A DNA stretch of 64,000 nucleotides from Knufia peltigerae. Taxonomy: Eukaryota; Ascomycota; Eurotiomycetes; Chaetothyriales; Trichomeriaceae. Every line of letters starts with the position of its first letter. Position 1 is the stretch's first letter. Below are positions 55,312 to 64,000 of the stretch, piece by piece. The notes beneath the pieces are model-generated. The model made no database searches. It was not told where the DNA came from and worked only from the letters and a program-made list of their open reading frames with translations. The translations under genes and the position numbers were made by a program. The stretch is from the NCBI GenBank assembly GCA_030247855.1, contig JAPDRN010000035.1, positions 190,051 to 254,050 of the forward strand, written 5' to 3'.

Positions 55312-57900
55312 ATGGACTCCCACTCGAGGCGGTAAGTTCATGACTTCGTCCTCAGCAGTAGTTCACAGTTACTTTCTTGGGAAGTGGACTTTGATCCGAC
55401 TGACTTCTCCGTCGTTAGGAGGCACGCTCCGCTGTGGCCGCCGTTTAAACAATCGTATCGACAATTGGGTTCGACCGAACATGTGAACCTAACACCTCTC
55501 GCGGCGACAACCGGTGGCTCGTCGCAGAGGTCGAGTCTCCCTAATAGCGCGGACATGTTCAGTCCGGATTTCAACAACAGCAGGACCGCCTATACCCCGG
55601 ACCCGATGCAGCACGGCACGCCGACCGCACTGCTCAAGAAGCCATCCCGCAAGTCTTCAGGCTTGTCGCGCAGGAGAAGGTGGTTCGGTCAAGGATGGCG
55701 GGCGAGCTCAAAGATAGCTTTGGGTTGCGCGGTGACGGTCTTGATCACCAACATCTGTCTGACCATCGGCATCGTGACGACCGGGGTGAAAATGATGGAC
55801 GGGGTGTACATGGTCTACGAGGGGAGTTGCAGCAAAACCCAGACAAAGGACAGCTGGGTTCACTTGTGCCTCAACATCGTTGCCACGTTACTACTGGCCA
55901 GTTCCAACTATTGCATGCAACTACTCACGTCTCCGACCCGAAGCGAGGTCGACAAGGCTCACGCGAAGCGCAAATGGCTCGACATTGGTATACCGAGTAT
56001 TCGCAATTTAGGGTCACTGAGGAAGAAGAAGGTCGCCCTGTGGTGGATACTGGCCATTTCATCCGTGCCGCTTCATCTAGTGTTTGTTCACAACCCCTGA
56101 CTCCCAAATGCGACGCCAGTATGTGCACGTATGCCGCCCGGCACGGCTGACATTTGCTCTAGATACAACTCGGTATTCTATTCGGCCCTCGCAACCAACA
56201 ATTACAGCATCCTTTACGCATCACAGGGTTTTGTCGACCAATCGGCGGCGTACAACGAAACCGAATTTCCCAACACGCAAGATCTGAACGTCACGGACGT
56301 GCAATCCAGAGCCAAATCATTCGACCGCCTCGACAACAAAGATTGCATCCACGCCTACGCGCGAGATTTTGTCGAAGACCGCCGCAACGTGATTGTCGTG
56401 GTCAAAGATCCGCCGGCCGACAAGGGATCCCTTTTCAAGGTCGCACAGAATGATTTCCCCGAAGTCATCACGCCGAAATACAACGCCTTTTCATGGATTT
56501 GCGACAACCCGAACGTCGTGAACGAGACGGGTGCTTGTTGTGAGAACAAATACAGATTCGTGCCTTGCCACAAGGTCACCCCCAAACTGGTTGACGTGGC
56601 AGCTTCATGGTCGACGGGCGGTTTCGAGGTGGACCACTGCCTCTCCGAGATTGTCGAGTCACGATGCCATCTCCATTTCTCCTTGGACCTCATGGGCGTC
56701 GTGCTGACGTTCAACATCCTCAAGGTCATCGGGATAAGCTTCGTCGCCCTCCAGATGGGCGAGTCGCCCCTCGTCAACATCGGAGACGCCATCCAATCTT
56801 TCCTACGGCATCCAGACCGCACCACCGAAGGGATGTGCCTGTCCAGCCACGAGAGCGTGGTCGTGTCGGCCAAACTCGGCAGCAGCGGCTACGCGGCCAT
56901 GACGGTGCCGACACGGTACAACCCAAAGCAACGCCGCTACTTCCACGCGGCGACGTGGAACCAGTGGTTATTCCTGACGGCCCTCTTCGTCCTCGTGTTC
57001 GTCGGCACATCCGTGTGTCTGGGACTCGGGATCCGTCATCTGGTCGGCGACAAGACCATCGCCAACGCCTGGTCGATCGGGTTCGGCAACGTCAAGCCCG
57101 AGAACCTCGTCATGGGCCTGAGCATAGGGTACGGGGACAAGTCGATCGCGGTGTCTACTCTCATCGCCAACACACCTCAGGCCATTTTCTCCTTCTTGTA
57201 CGTCTGCTACAACGCCTTATTCACCGTCATGTTCCTGTCGCGGGAACTGTCGAGGTTCAGCGTCACGGCTGGCCGGGGCCGCAAGTACCTTCGCGTCACC
57301 GACCCCGAGGGGGAACAAAAGGGAACCTACTTTCTCAGTCTCCCTTACAAGTATGGAATACCGTTGCTGTCCGCCTCGGGTCTGGTGCACTGGTTGGTGT
57401 CGCAGAGCGTGTTTCTGGCAAACATCTCCATCATCCCTCCCGACGGCTCCCAACCCATGCAGGACGAGATCACCACCGTGGCCTATTCACCCATCGCCAT
57501 GCTGTTCATCCTTTTTGTCGTGTTGGGCCTGTTGGTTTTCCTGATCGTCACGGCAGCACGAAAATTACCCTTTGGTATGCCTTTGATCGGCAGCAATTCC
57601 ATCGCCATCAGTGCCGCCTGTCATCCTCCCCTTCTTTACGGCGGCGGTGCTGATGACCAGGGCCAACGGGAGGACATGGTCATGAGACCTCTGAACTGGG
57701 GTGCCGTTCCGGTTCCAGGGAAGGTGGGTGGTGGTGGTGGTGACTTGGGCATTCGAGGTGTTGTTCACTTGGATCGTACGTCGGGTCATGGCACTTTTCA
57801 TGATGTCGATGGGTATGATTATGATGATCAGAATATTGGTCATTGTTGTTTTAGTGATCAACCCTTGGTGTCTCCTGAGAGGGGCAAACTTTATGCCTAG
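55312..57900 (+). CDS. DUF6536-like multi-pass membrane protein
   Basis: Three exons, 55312-55331, 55419-56081 and 56163-57900, give 806 residues. It resembles the large fungal family of uncharacterised membrane proteins now grouped as DUF6536, expanded in filamentous ascomycetes. After a disordered basic N-terminus come WRASSKIALGCAVTVLITNI (membrane segment), MMDGVYMVYEGSCSKT, SSNYCMQLLTSPTRSEVDKA and KRKWLDIGIPSIRNL, all typical. An extracellular loop with several cysteines (DCIHAY, GACCENKYRFVPCHKV) follows, then more membrane segments around DLMGVVLTFNILKVIG, QWLFLTALFVLVFVG and FSFLYVCYNALFTVMF. Exon 1 is only 20 nt; it was chosen because the main frame has a stop at 55333 and no ATG before residue M of DMFSPDF. 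A start at that Met (about 55555) is the alternative. Function is unknown. Confidence 0.85.
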
Positions 57901-58781
57901 CTTTTGGTTTTTCTGCTTTCCATGTTTCTCGCGCATGCTTAGCAGTCATCGGAGAGGCACTGTTCTCTTTTCTTTGCATTTTGGAATGACATGGCATGGG
58001 ATGAATCCATGGACGGACGGCGTTTACAGTGTACTGGAAAATGAGACACTTGCCCAAGAAAAGCATTATATATGAAATTGGATAAATAGCTTGGGATAAA
58101 GTGAGGAAAGTGTTCTACCGTGATCGGGCATTATACCAGGGATGATACGTACCCCTTAGAAGGCAGTCATCAAGGTTATTAAACCTTGGACATGATCAAC
58201 TCACGACGGGCCATCACATTCATCCTCGAGAAACGAAACATCTCAATCTCGCAAATCATGATGTTTTTTGATCCATAGATCTTGCCCAGAGTCAGAGTCA
58301 GTACTAGACCATGTACAGAGTATGGCCAGTACATGAATACCTACCTACCTATCTGAGATATGCGCATACGATGAGCGACCCCCATTTTCTCCCGTTTTGT
58401 TTTCTTTTTCTGTTTGTTGGGCGTCTTTCTCTCACACACACACACACAGTCATACTCTCGTGATCGAATCATACCAAAAGCATCAATGGTAGATACCAAC
58501 TTCTCATTTCATAAACATGCATGGATTTTCTCGTTTCAACCCCTCAAAAGCACTATCCCCGACACTTGCCTCCCCCTTTCCGTACTTTGTCTATCCAAAA
58601 ATCACCAAAAATCACCTGGCCGGGGATTCCACGAGGCGGAGGTACTACAGTAGCTCCATTTTTTTGGGTTTCCAAACCAAAATCCGGCATTTCCAAACTT
58701 CGTCAAAGTCCGACAATTTTGACCACGGGGAGGCCAATGCGTAGGTATATAGGGAAACACCTTTTCCGGCCAACATGGTCA
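57901..58781. other. Convergent 3' spacer with CA repeat
   Basis: About 880 bases between the 3' ends of the membrane-protein gene and THR4. It includes CCTACCTACCTAT near 58340 and a CA run at 58433-58448. The long plus frame starting at about 58521 is a shadow of the antisense THR4 codons. Confidence 0.5.
58433..58448 (+). repeat. CA dinucleotide microsatellite
   Basis: Eight CA units in a row within a 3' spacer. A simple repeat, possibly useful as a length marker. Confidence 0.8.
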
Positions 58782-60461
58782 TCAAGAAGAAGAGGATCCA
58801 TTCAGAGCATGGGCGGCAATCTTTTCCTTTTCGACCTCCCTCGTGATGATGTTTCGAATCCCAAACAACCCTTCGTCGCTGGACACCTTCAACACTTTTC
58901 TCTCCTTGTCATTCAACCCGACGAACTGTTCCGGCAGGACCGTGTTGAAGTCGAACCCCTTTTCGTTCTGCAGGGCGAGTTCGACCGCGCCGGCGAATTT
59001 CGCGGCGTGCGCGGTGGCGAGGGACACGGTCGGCGCCGCCGCCGTCGTCTTCTGCTGTTCAATCTCGCGCAAGCTCGCGGCGACGCCGATGGCCGAGTGA
59101 GGGTCGAGGACGTAACCTTTTTTGGCGATGGCGTCTCCCCGGTAGCAGTCGCGGATGGCGTCCAGGGTCTCGGCGTTGCTGACGCGGTGGGTGGCGAAGA
59201 TGGACCTCGCCTTGTTCAGGATCTCGGGTTGGACGGTGAAGGACCCCGTGCGCTTGAGGTCCTGGAACCAGGAGTCGATTTTCTGGCCGGCCGCGCGCAC
59301 CGAGGACTCGTACTTGACCTCCGGGTTGGTTTCGAGTTCGTGTTCGAGGCTCAAGTGCCACAGCAGACGTTCAAAGTTGGACGAGACCAGAATGTCCATG
59401 GCGGGGCTGTACGTCTCCTTGACGCCCGCCTCGTGGGCCTGCGCGCCGTCCTCCTTGATGCCCTCGTGGGGCTCCGAGGCCGGCTTGGGCGACTTGCTGT
59501 AGGACCCCGTGCGCCAGAAGCGGTGGAGGATGTCGTTCTCGTTGGTGGCGATGACGAGTTTCTCGATGGGCAGGCCCATGCGTTGCGCGTAGTACCCGGC
59601 CAGGATGTCGCCAAAGTTGCCGGTCGGCACGACAAACTTGACCTTTTCGAGGTCGGGCTTGGTCTTGAGGAGTTGGAAGTAGGCCGAGAAGTAGTAGGTG
59701 ATCTGCGCGAGGATGCGGGCCCAGTTGATCGAGTTGACCGCCGCGAGGTGGTGGATCTTGTTCGTCTCCGGGTCGGCAAACAGCGCCTTGACGTAGTCCT
59801 GGCAGTCGTCGAACGTGCCTTGGACCGAAAGACAGTGCACGTTCGGGTCGAGGACCGTGGTCATTTGTGCCTCTTGCACGGGACTCACCTTGCCGTCGGG
59901 GAACATGATGAAGATGCTCACGTCCTTCTTGCCGCGTAGACCGTAGATGGCGGCAGACCCCGTGTCGCCGGAGGTGGCGCCAATGACGGTCAGATGGTGT
60001 CGGGTGGCGTTGGGGCCGCCCTCGAGGTTCTTGTTCTTTCGGACCAGGAAGAACTCGAAAAGGTTTCCCAGGAATTGAAGGGCGACGTCTTTGAACGCGA
60101 ACGTGGGTCCGTGGAAGAGTTCGAGAAGGTACAAAGACTTGTCCTCGTCGAGGGGAACCAGGGGCACCGTGTCCGGATGGCGGAACGTCGAGTAGCTTCT
60201 GTTGACGATGTCCTTGAGCTCTGCGTCGGAGATTTCATGGTTGTCAATGTAGAGTCTCATGACATTGTATGCCAGTTCTGGGAACGAGAGGTCCTTCCAT
60301 CCCAGGTATTTGTCGGACCCGACGTTGGGCACCTCGTGTGGGTGGAAGAGACCTCCATCGGAAGCGAGACCTTTGAGGACCACGTCTTCGAAACTGAAGA
60401 ACTCACGTAGTGAGCTGTCGTGGTACCGCGTACTCGAGTATTTGGAGTTGTTGGCCACCAT
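58782..60461 (-). CDS. THR4: Threonine synthase
   Basis: Single exon of 559 residues. The PLP enzyme converts O-phosphohomoserine to threonine in the cytosol. Evidence: the N-terminal YSSTRYHDSSLREFFSFEDV and LASDGGLFHPHEVP, the PLP-lysine motif HGPTFAFKDVALQFLGN with Lys124 (same number as in yeast), the phosphate-binding GATSGDTGSAAIYGLRG, the PTGNFGDILAGYYA loop, and the C-terminal SSDEGLFGIRNIITREVEKE. Most codons between about 58980 and 60100 end in G or C, as in the BVMO gene, and this creates long antisense frames. The ATG at 60461 is in the context CCGCCATGG. No organelle signal is seen. Confidence 0.97.
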   Translation of the reverse strand: MVANNSKYSSTRYHDSSLREFFSFEDVVLKGLASDGGLFHPHEVPNVGSDKYLGWKDLSFPELAYNVMRLYIDNHEISDAELKDIVNRSYSTFRHPDTVPLVPLDEDKSLYLLELFHGPTFAFKDVALQFLGNLFEFFLVRKNKNLEGGPNATRHHLTVIGATSGDTGSAAIYGLRGKKDVSIFIMFPDGKVSPVQEAQMTTVLDPNVHCLSVQGTFDDCQDYVKALFADPETNKIHHLAAVNSINWARILAQITYYFSAYFQLLKTKPDLEKVKFVVPTGNFGDILAGYYAQRMGLPIEKLVIATNENDILHRFWRTGSYSKSPKPASEPHEGIKEDGAQAHEAGVKETYSPAMDILVSSNFERLLWHLSLEHELETNPEVKYESSVRAAGQKIDSWFQDLKRTGSFTVQPEILNKARSIFATHRVSNAETLDAIRDCYRGDAIAKKGYVLDPHSAIGVAASLREIEQQKTTAAAPTVSLATAHAAKFAGAVELALQNEKGFDFNTVLPEQFVGLNDKERKVLKVSSDEGLFGIRNIITREVEKEKIAAHALNGSSSS

Positions 60462-61953
60462 GGCGGGTAAGTAAGCTGTCGCTTGAGATGAGATGAGACG
60501 AGACGATGTCTCTCTGAGTCAACAACTCTCCTCTGGGAAATTTTCTTGGAGGCTCTAAAAGTATGCCGTCTGCCGCCCTTTTTTTTCTTCCGGAGATCGG
60601 AGAGTGGATATTCAACAAAAAGAAAGGTACGTTTGGGAAAAGTTCGACAAAAGCCAGCGTTTCGATATTGCAAGTTCAGGGACAAGAAACTCTAGGTCGA
60701 AGAGCAAAACCAGTATGTAGGTTGGACCAGACCAATGACACCTCAGGTGGGTAGGTAATATATCACTTTTATTCGTATCTGCCCGTGGTCCGTAGTACGG
60801 AATACGGAGTGACTCTTTCGTCGGCCTCTGGTCCATCACGTGGGAACCAATCAAAAAAATACACAGTCACTAGCCCATTAATGGTCTAGTCTGGATAATC
60901 TCTTGGCGCAAACTTCGCTGTTGGGATCCTATATATTTCTGCCCATCTCCGTCCTTTCTCTCTCTTTTTTTCTTCTTCATGCGACTTTGTGAGTCTTCTC
61001 CCTGCACCCTCAAAAATCCGATCAAAAACTAACAGTGCCTCTTCCACAGACTTCATAGAATCATTTCTATAGTAAACGTCCTCTTCTGAGCTCTTCACAC
61101 GAGCCACAGAATCCTCAACCTGGCGGACGAAACAAAGCAACTTCATCCTAGAGTGAAACCGTTTTTACCCTCGACGTTTTTGTTTTCTTCCTTTTTCATC
61201 TTAAGCCATGTCTCTTCGGAAGCTGGTTGTTTTTTGAACTGGTTCGAAACAGAAAGAGGGTGGTGATGATCTTTGACCTGCGTTTTTTGGGTTCTGGCTT
61301 CGTGCCGCCATGCGCAGCTGGTGAAGTTGTTGATTCTGACAGGCTTATTACCTACACTTTTCATGAGCTTGGAACCCTTGAGGTTGGAGTTTGAGAAGAG
61401 TGGCTTCGTTCTATACAAGATGGTTGTTTACAAGTGTTTGTACAAACACGCACACGCACGAGCGAAGGGTTTCTTTCAAGATAGGTTACCGCCTTTGAGC
61501 ACCCATGGGACAAGTGAGGGTTTGCTCATCCCAACAGTTTGCAGACCTTGGGATATACCTGGGACAGATCAATTTCCTCGGCGATGGTGTCATGTGAGGA
61601 ATTGCTGGTCCATCATCTCAGATGGTTGTTGGGTCGTTAGAGGTAGTGAACAGCCACCATCATATAGCACAGATCCTCATTTCCTCTTTTCTCACGCGAC
61701 TCATGCAAACGTTGTGATTAGTCTACAAAGTTACTCGACGAGCCCGCGTTTGCTGTCTCTTTTCACGCCAGAAAACTTCGAACAGATACGAATTTGATAC
61801 AATACATGCTCATAAATTCTTCGTTTCATTTCGAGTCTTTCACAAAGGAAATAGCCTAGGGGTAGACGAGTCCGCAGTACCTGATATTTGTCACTATACA
61901 GACAATGTACTGGCGTTGAATTCATGCCTCGACTGACCAAGGCAAGTCCTCCT
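60462..61953. other. Spacer THR4 / TYW1
   Basis: About 1.5 kb between tandem minus-strand genes. It holds a near copy of the recurrent word (TACGGAGTG at 60803), a TGGGTAGGTAAT stretch, and the weak ORF listed separately. A plus-strand 174-codon frame at 61273-61797 starts at a non-ATG codon and has no resemblance. Confidence 0.45.
60886..61146 (-). CDS. Possible small charged protein, weakly supported
   Basis: An 86-codon ORF with a true ATG at 61146. The composition is protein-like: a short hydrophobic start (MKLLCFVRQVEDS), a helical acidic middle, and a Lys/Glu-rich stretch EEEKKREKGRRW. Immediately upstream another frame of similar character ends in a stop overlapping by four bases (61143-61146). 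I recognise no domain. It could be an exon of a longer gene, an unannotated small protein, or the 5' leader of THR4. Confidence 0.2.
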   Translation of the reverse strand: MKLLCFVRQVEDSVARVKSSEEDVYYRNDSMKSVEEALLVFDRIFEGAGRRLTKSHEEEKKREKGRRWAEIYRIPTAKFAPRDYPD

Positions 61954-64000
61954 TTAGGAATCTATACACGACTTTGTCGTGACTTGGTTTTTAAATTCCA
62001 AACTCTGCTTCTCTTCCAGTGGCATCGTAGTCGTCGTGGCCTCTTTGACCATCTTCTTCTCCTTTGGTCTTCCCTTCCTATCGACCCTCTCATCTCTTGG
62101 ATCAAAACCTCCATTTCCCCAGAGTGCCCACTCCGGCGTCTCCTTGCAATAATCCTCGGGGGCAAAATCGACACCGTCACCCAACAACTTGAAGAACTTG
62201 TCATAGTCAATAATAGTATTCCATTTCCCATCAATCAAAAATCTCTTGCTCGCAAGCAAGATGCAACAACTGTGAGCATGTTCTGCCGCGATGCCGTACT
62301 CGAGCCCTCGTTTCGCCAGAGCCCTGTCCAGAGCCTCAACGAACGCCACGACTTCCTCGTAGAACGGGACATTCTGCATCGTCAAGCCTGCATTGGAGGA
62401 GGTTGAAGTTCCGCAATACGTAACTCCTAAAATACGTACACAACGTCAGCATTTGAGACACACAAAAAAATGTTCAATCGGTTACAGAGGTAGATGGTTG
62501 TTTTACCTTTAATTTCGACGAAGCAAGGGAGTCCTTTCTCGACCAGGTCAGCGTAGCCCTCTGCTTCGTCCTCGATGTTGAATCCTTTGACCAAGGTCAA
62601 TCTGAAGACCGTGCGTTGAATGAATCGCTTCTCGCGTAGAATTTCAAGACAGGACTGGAACCGTTCCCAAAAGTCTCGATGAAGCGGTCGGTCGATCTTG
62701 CGGAGGCTGTCCTTGTTACTCGCGTCGATACTCACGTACAACTGCGTCACTCTCCTCAGATCGCGAAGTTGCTGTGGATGCTGAGCGTTGCACACGAGGA
62801 AACTCGAGATCTGTTCGCCGTGGAGTAGGCCCACAAACTCGTTGATGTGAGGGTAAAAGATGGGCTCGCCCACAAGACTCAAAGCACAGTGCCGAATGCG
62901 CATGGCTTCCTCGAACCGCTCGCTTCGGACGCCGGGGACACCACGCATCATCTTAATTTTCTTGTAATGACCCTCTTTCGCGCCGTCAAAGATCATCTGC
63001 GGATCATCCACCTGCCACCGCCAGGTCGTAGAAACAGGGTTGGTTCCGTGACGCCAGCAAAAGACGCATTTATTGCTGCATGACAAGGACGGCGTTGTCT
63101 CCATGCAGAGATGCGAAGCGATGCCGTAGAAGGAATTTTTGTAACACGAGCCACGACCACGGAGTGCTGACTTGGTCCATCGGCAGATCTTGACGCCCGA
63201 GTGACTGCCGACAATGGTGTAGCCTTGTTTCGTAAGGGCCGTGTATGTGGGCGACTCCTTGGGCACCATGGCTTTCAAAGGAGCGACCGCTGCCGGGGAG
63301 CTAGAATAGGTAGTGAAATCAACCGCCATTGTCGTTCCTTTACCACCTACGTCTTCCAAATCGGTGGTGTTCCTGAGTTTCCTCCTCTTGTTCCGCCCGG
63401 AATCAGGAAAATCGACGTCTTCCTGCATGTCTTCTTCATCTCTGTCGTCCTCATCTGCACTTTCTACGGCATCTCCACTGCCAGGAACGCCCTCGCCCAG
63501 CCCACCGGTGACACTGAGCTCCTGGAGTACATCACACACCCCGGCAGTCCAGTCTTGTAGTGTCTGTTCAATACTGCCTTTGACGTCTCCCAAACCCAGT
63601 GGATATGCTCTCTTACTCCCGGTCAGCTTGGACATCCACCTGTCGACTTCCACGGCTTGTGAACAGAACCCAGCTTCTTCAGTAGGCCAACCATTCTTGT
63701 CGCCGATTCCAAAGACGGTGTATCCTGCAAGACTGGAGAGGGACGCAGTGTCTATGCGAAAGTCGTTGTGTGTCTCGTCGAGATGGTCGAGAAACGTGTT
63801 CAATATCGTGTCGATGTCATAGGATGGTAGGAGGAGGATGTAGAAGTATCGCACGTTCGTATCGGATTTGGGAGTCTTTGGTCCCGAGATGAAGTAGTCG
63901 TCGAGGTCCACGTACGAGAGATCGTGTAGCTGGGGTTTGAGGACTAGTGACTGCACGGTCGGCAGGCTCTCCAGCTTTGCAAGCACCGACCTCGAGAGAC
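61954..64000 (-). CDS. TYW1: tRNA wybutosine-synthesising protein 1 (radical SAM), 5' end beyond window
   Basis: Two exons are visible, 64000-62507 and 62426-61954; the frame is open to the right edge, so the N-terminus (start of the flavodoxin-like domain) is missing. About 655 residues are seen. TYW1 condenses N1-methylguanosine-37 of tRNA-Phe with pyruvate to give the tricyclic 4-demethylwyosine, using two Fe-S clusters and AdoMet. Visible: the end of the flavodoxin domain (SSLAGYTVFGIGDKNGWPTE), an acidic linker, SCYKNSFYGIASHLCMETTP, the radical-SAM cluster motif CSNKCVFC (CX3CX2C), WRHGTNPVSTTWRW, HCALSLVGEPIFYPHINEF, and VEIKGVTYCGTSTSSNAGL across the intron. The C-terminus is Lys-rich and variable. 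It is in the same pathway as TYW4 at 5484-9089. Confidence 0.95.

Noticed and set aside
58521..59939. 472-codon plus-strand ORF opposite THR4
   Set aside because: It exists only because THR4 codons end in G/C, which suppresses stops on the other strand. Its start is in the 3' spacer, composition is Val/Gly/Arg-rich, and no domain is seen.

Overview
This is a gene-dense stretch of nuclear chromosome from a filamentous ascomycete (Pezizomycotina). Genes lie on both strands, introns are short (about 45-100 nt, mostly GT-AG with CTAAC/CTGAC-like branch sites), and most proteins are single-copy fungal housekeeping enzymes. The MCH1, TYW4, QNG1, AmdS-type amidase and DUF6536-type genes, and a recurrent TACGGAGTA word in the spacers, would fit a eurotiomycete. 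A black-yeast relative (Chaetothyriales) is a guess that cannot be proven from the sequence alone. I saw no rRNA, tRNA, CRISPR array or intact transposon.

Layout. 1-5 kb: a short-chain dehydrogenase and an AT-hook nuclear protein. 5-16.7 kb: TYW4/PPM2 (tRNA wybutosine), TAP42 (PP2A regulator), HEM3 (haem), peroxisomal LON2 and mitochondrial ribosomal protein uL23m. 17-25 kb: proteasome RPN1, the MCH1 transporter and a transglutaminase-domain protein. 25.3-28.4 kb: a gene-poor stretch around a degenerate HExxH metallopeptidase. 28.4-37 kb: an accessory block with a sugar-transporter-type MFS carrier, a Zn2Cys6 activator, an SDR and a Baeyer-Villiger monooxygenase (BVMO). 37-41 kb: a prion-like glycine-zipper protein and an AmdS-like amidase. 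41.7-51 kb: UBA2 (SUMO E1), QNG1 (queuosine salvage), CHO2 (phosphatidylethanolamine methylation) and NBP35 (cytosolic Fe-S assembly). 52-58 kb: a secreted aspartic protease and a DUF6536-like membrane protein. 58.8-64 kb: THR4 and TYW1, the latter cut by the right edge.

How genes relate. The best candidate for an undescribed system is the 28.4-37 kb block: carrier, activator, alcohol/ketone dehydrogenase and BVMO. This is the enzyme logic for taking up a cyclic or secondary alcohol, oxidising it to a ketone and inserting oxygen to give a lactone or ester. Its two regulatory spacers share an exact 14-nt near-palindrome, AATTCCGTGGAATC. Separately, two enzymes of tRNA-Phe wybutosine synthesis (TYW1, TYW4), the queuosine-salvage enzyme and an Fe-S assembly factor fall within one window.

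Exon boundaries were assigned by hand from reading frame, splice consensus and family knowledge. Every multi-exon model was checked for phase, but none has been tested against transcripts.
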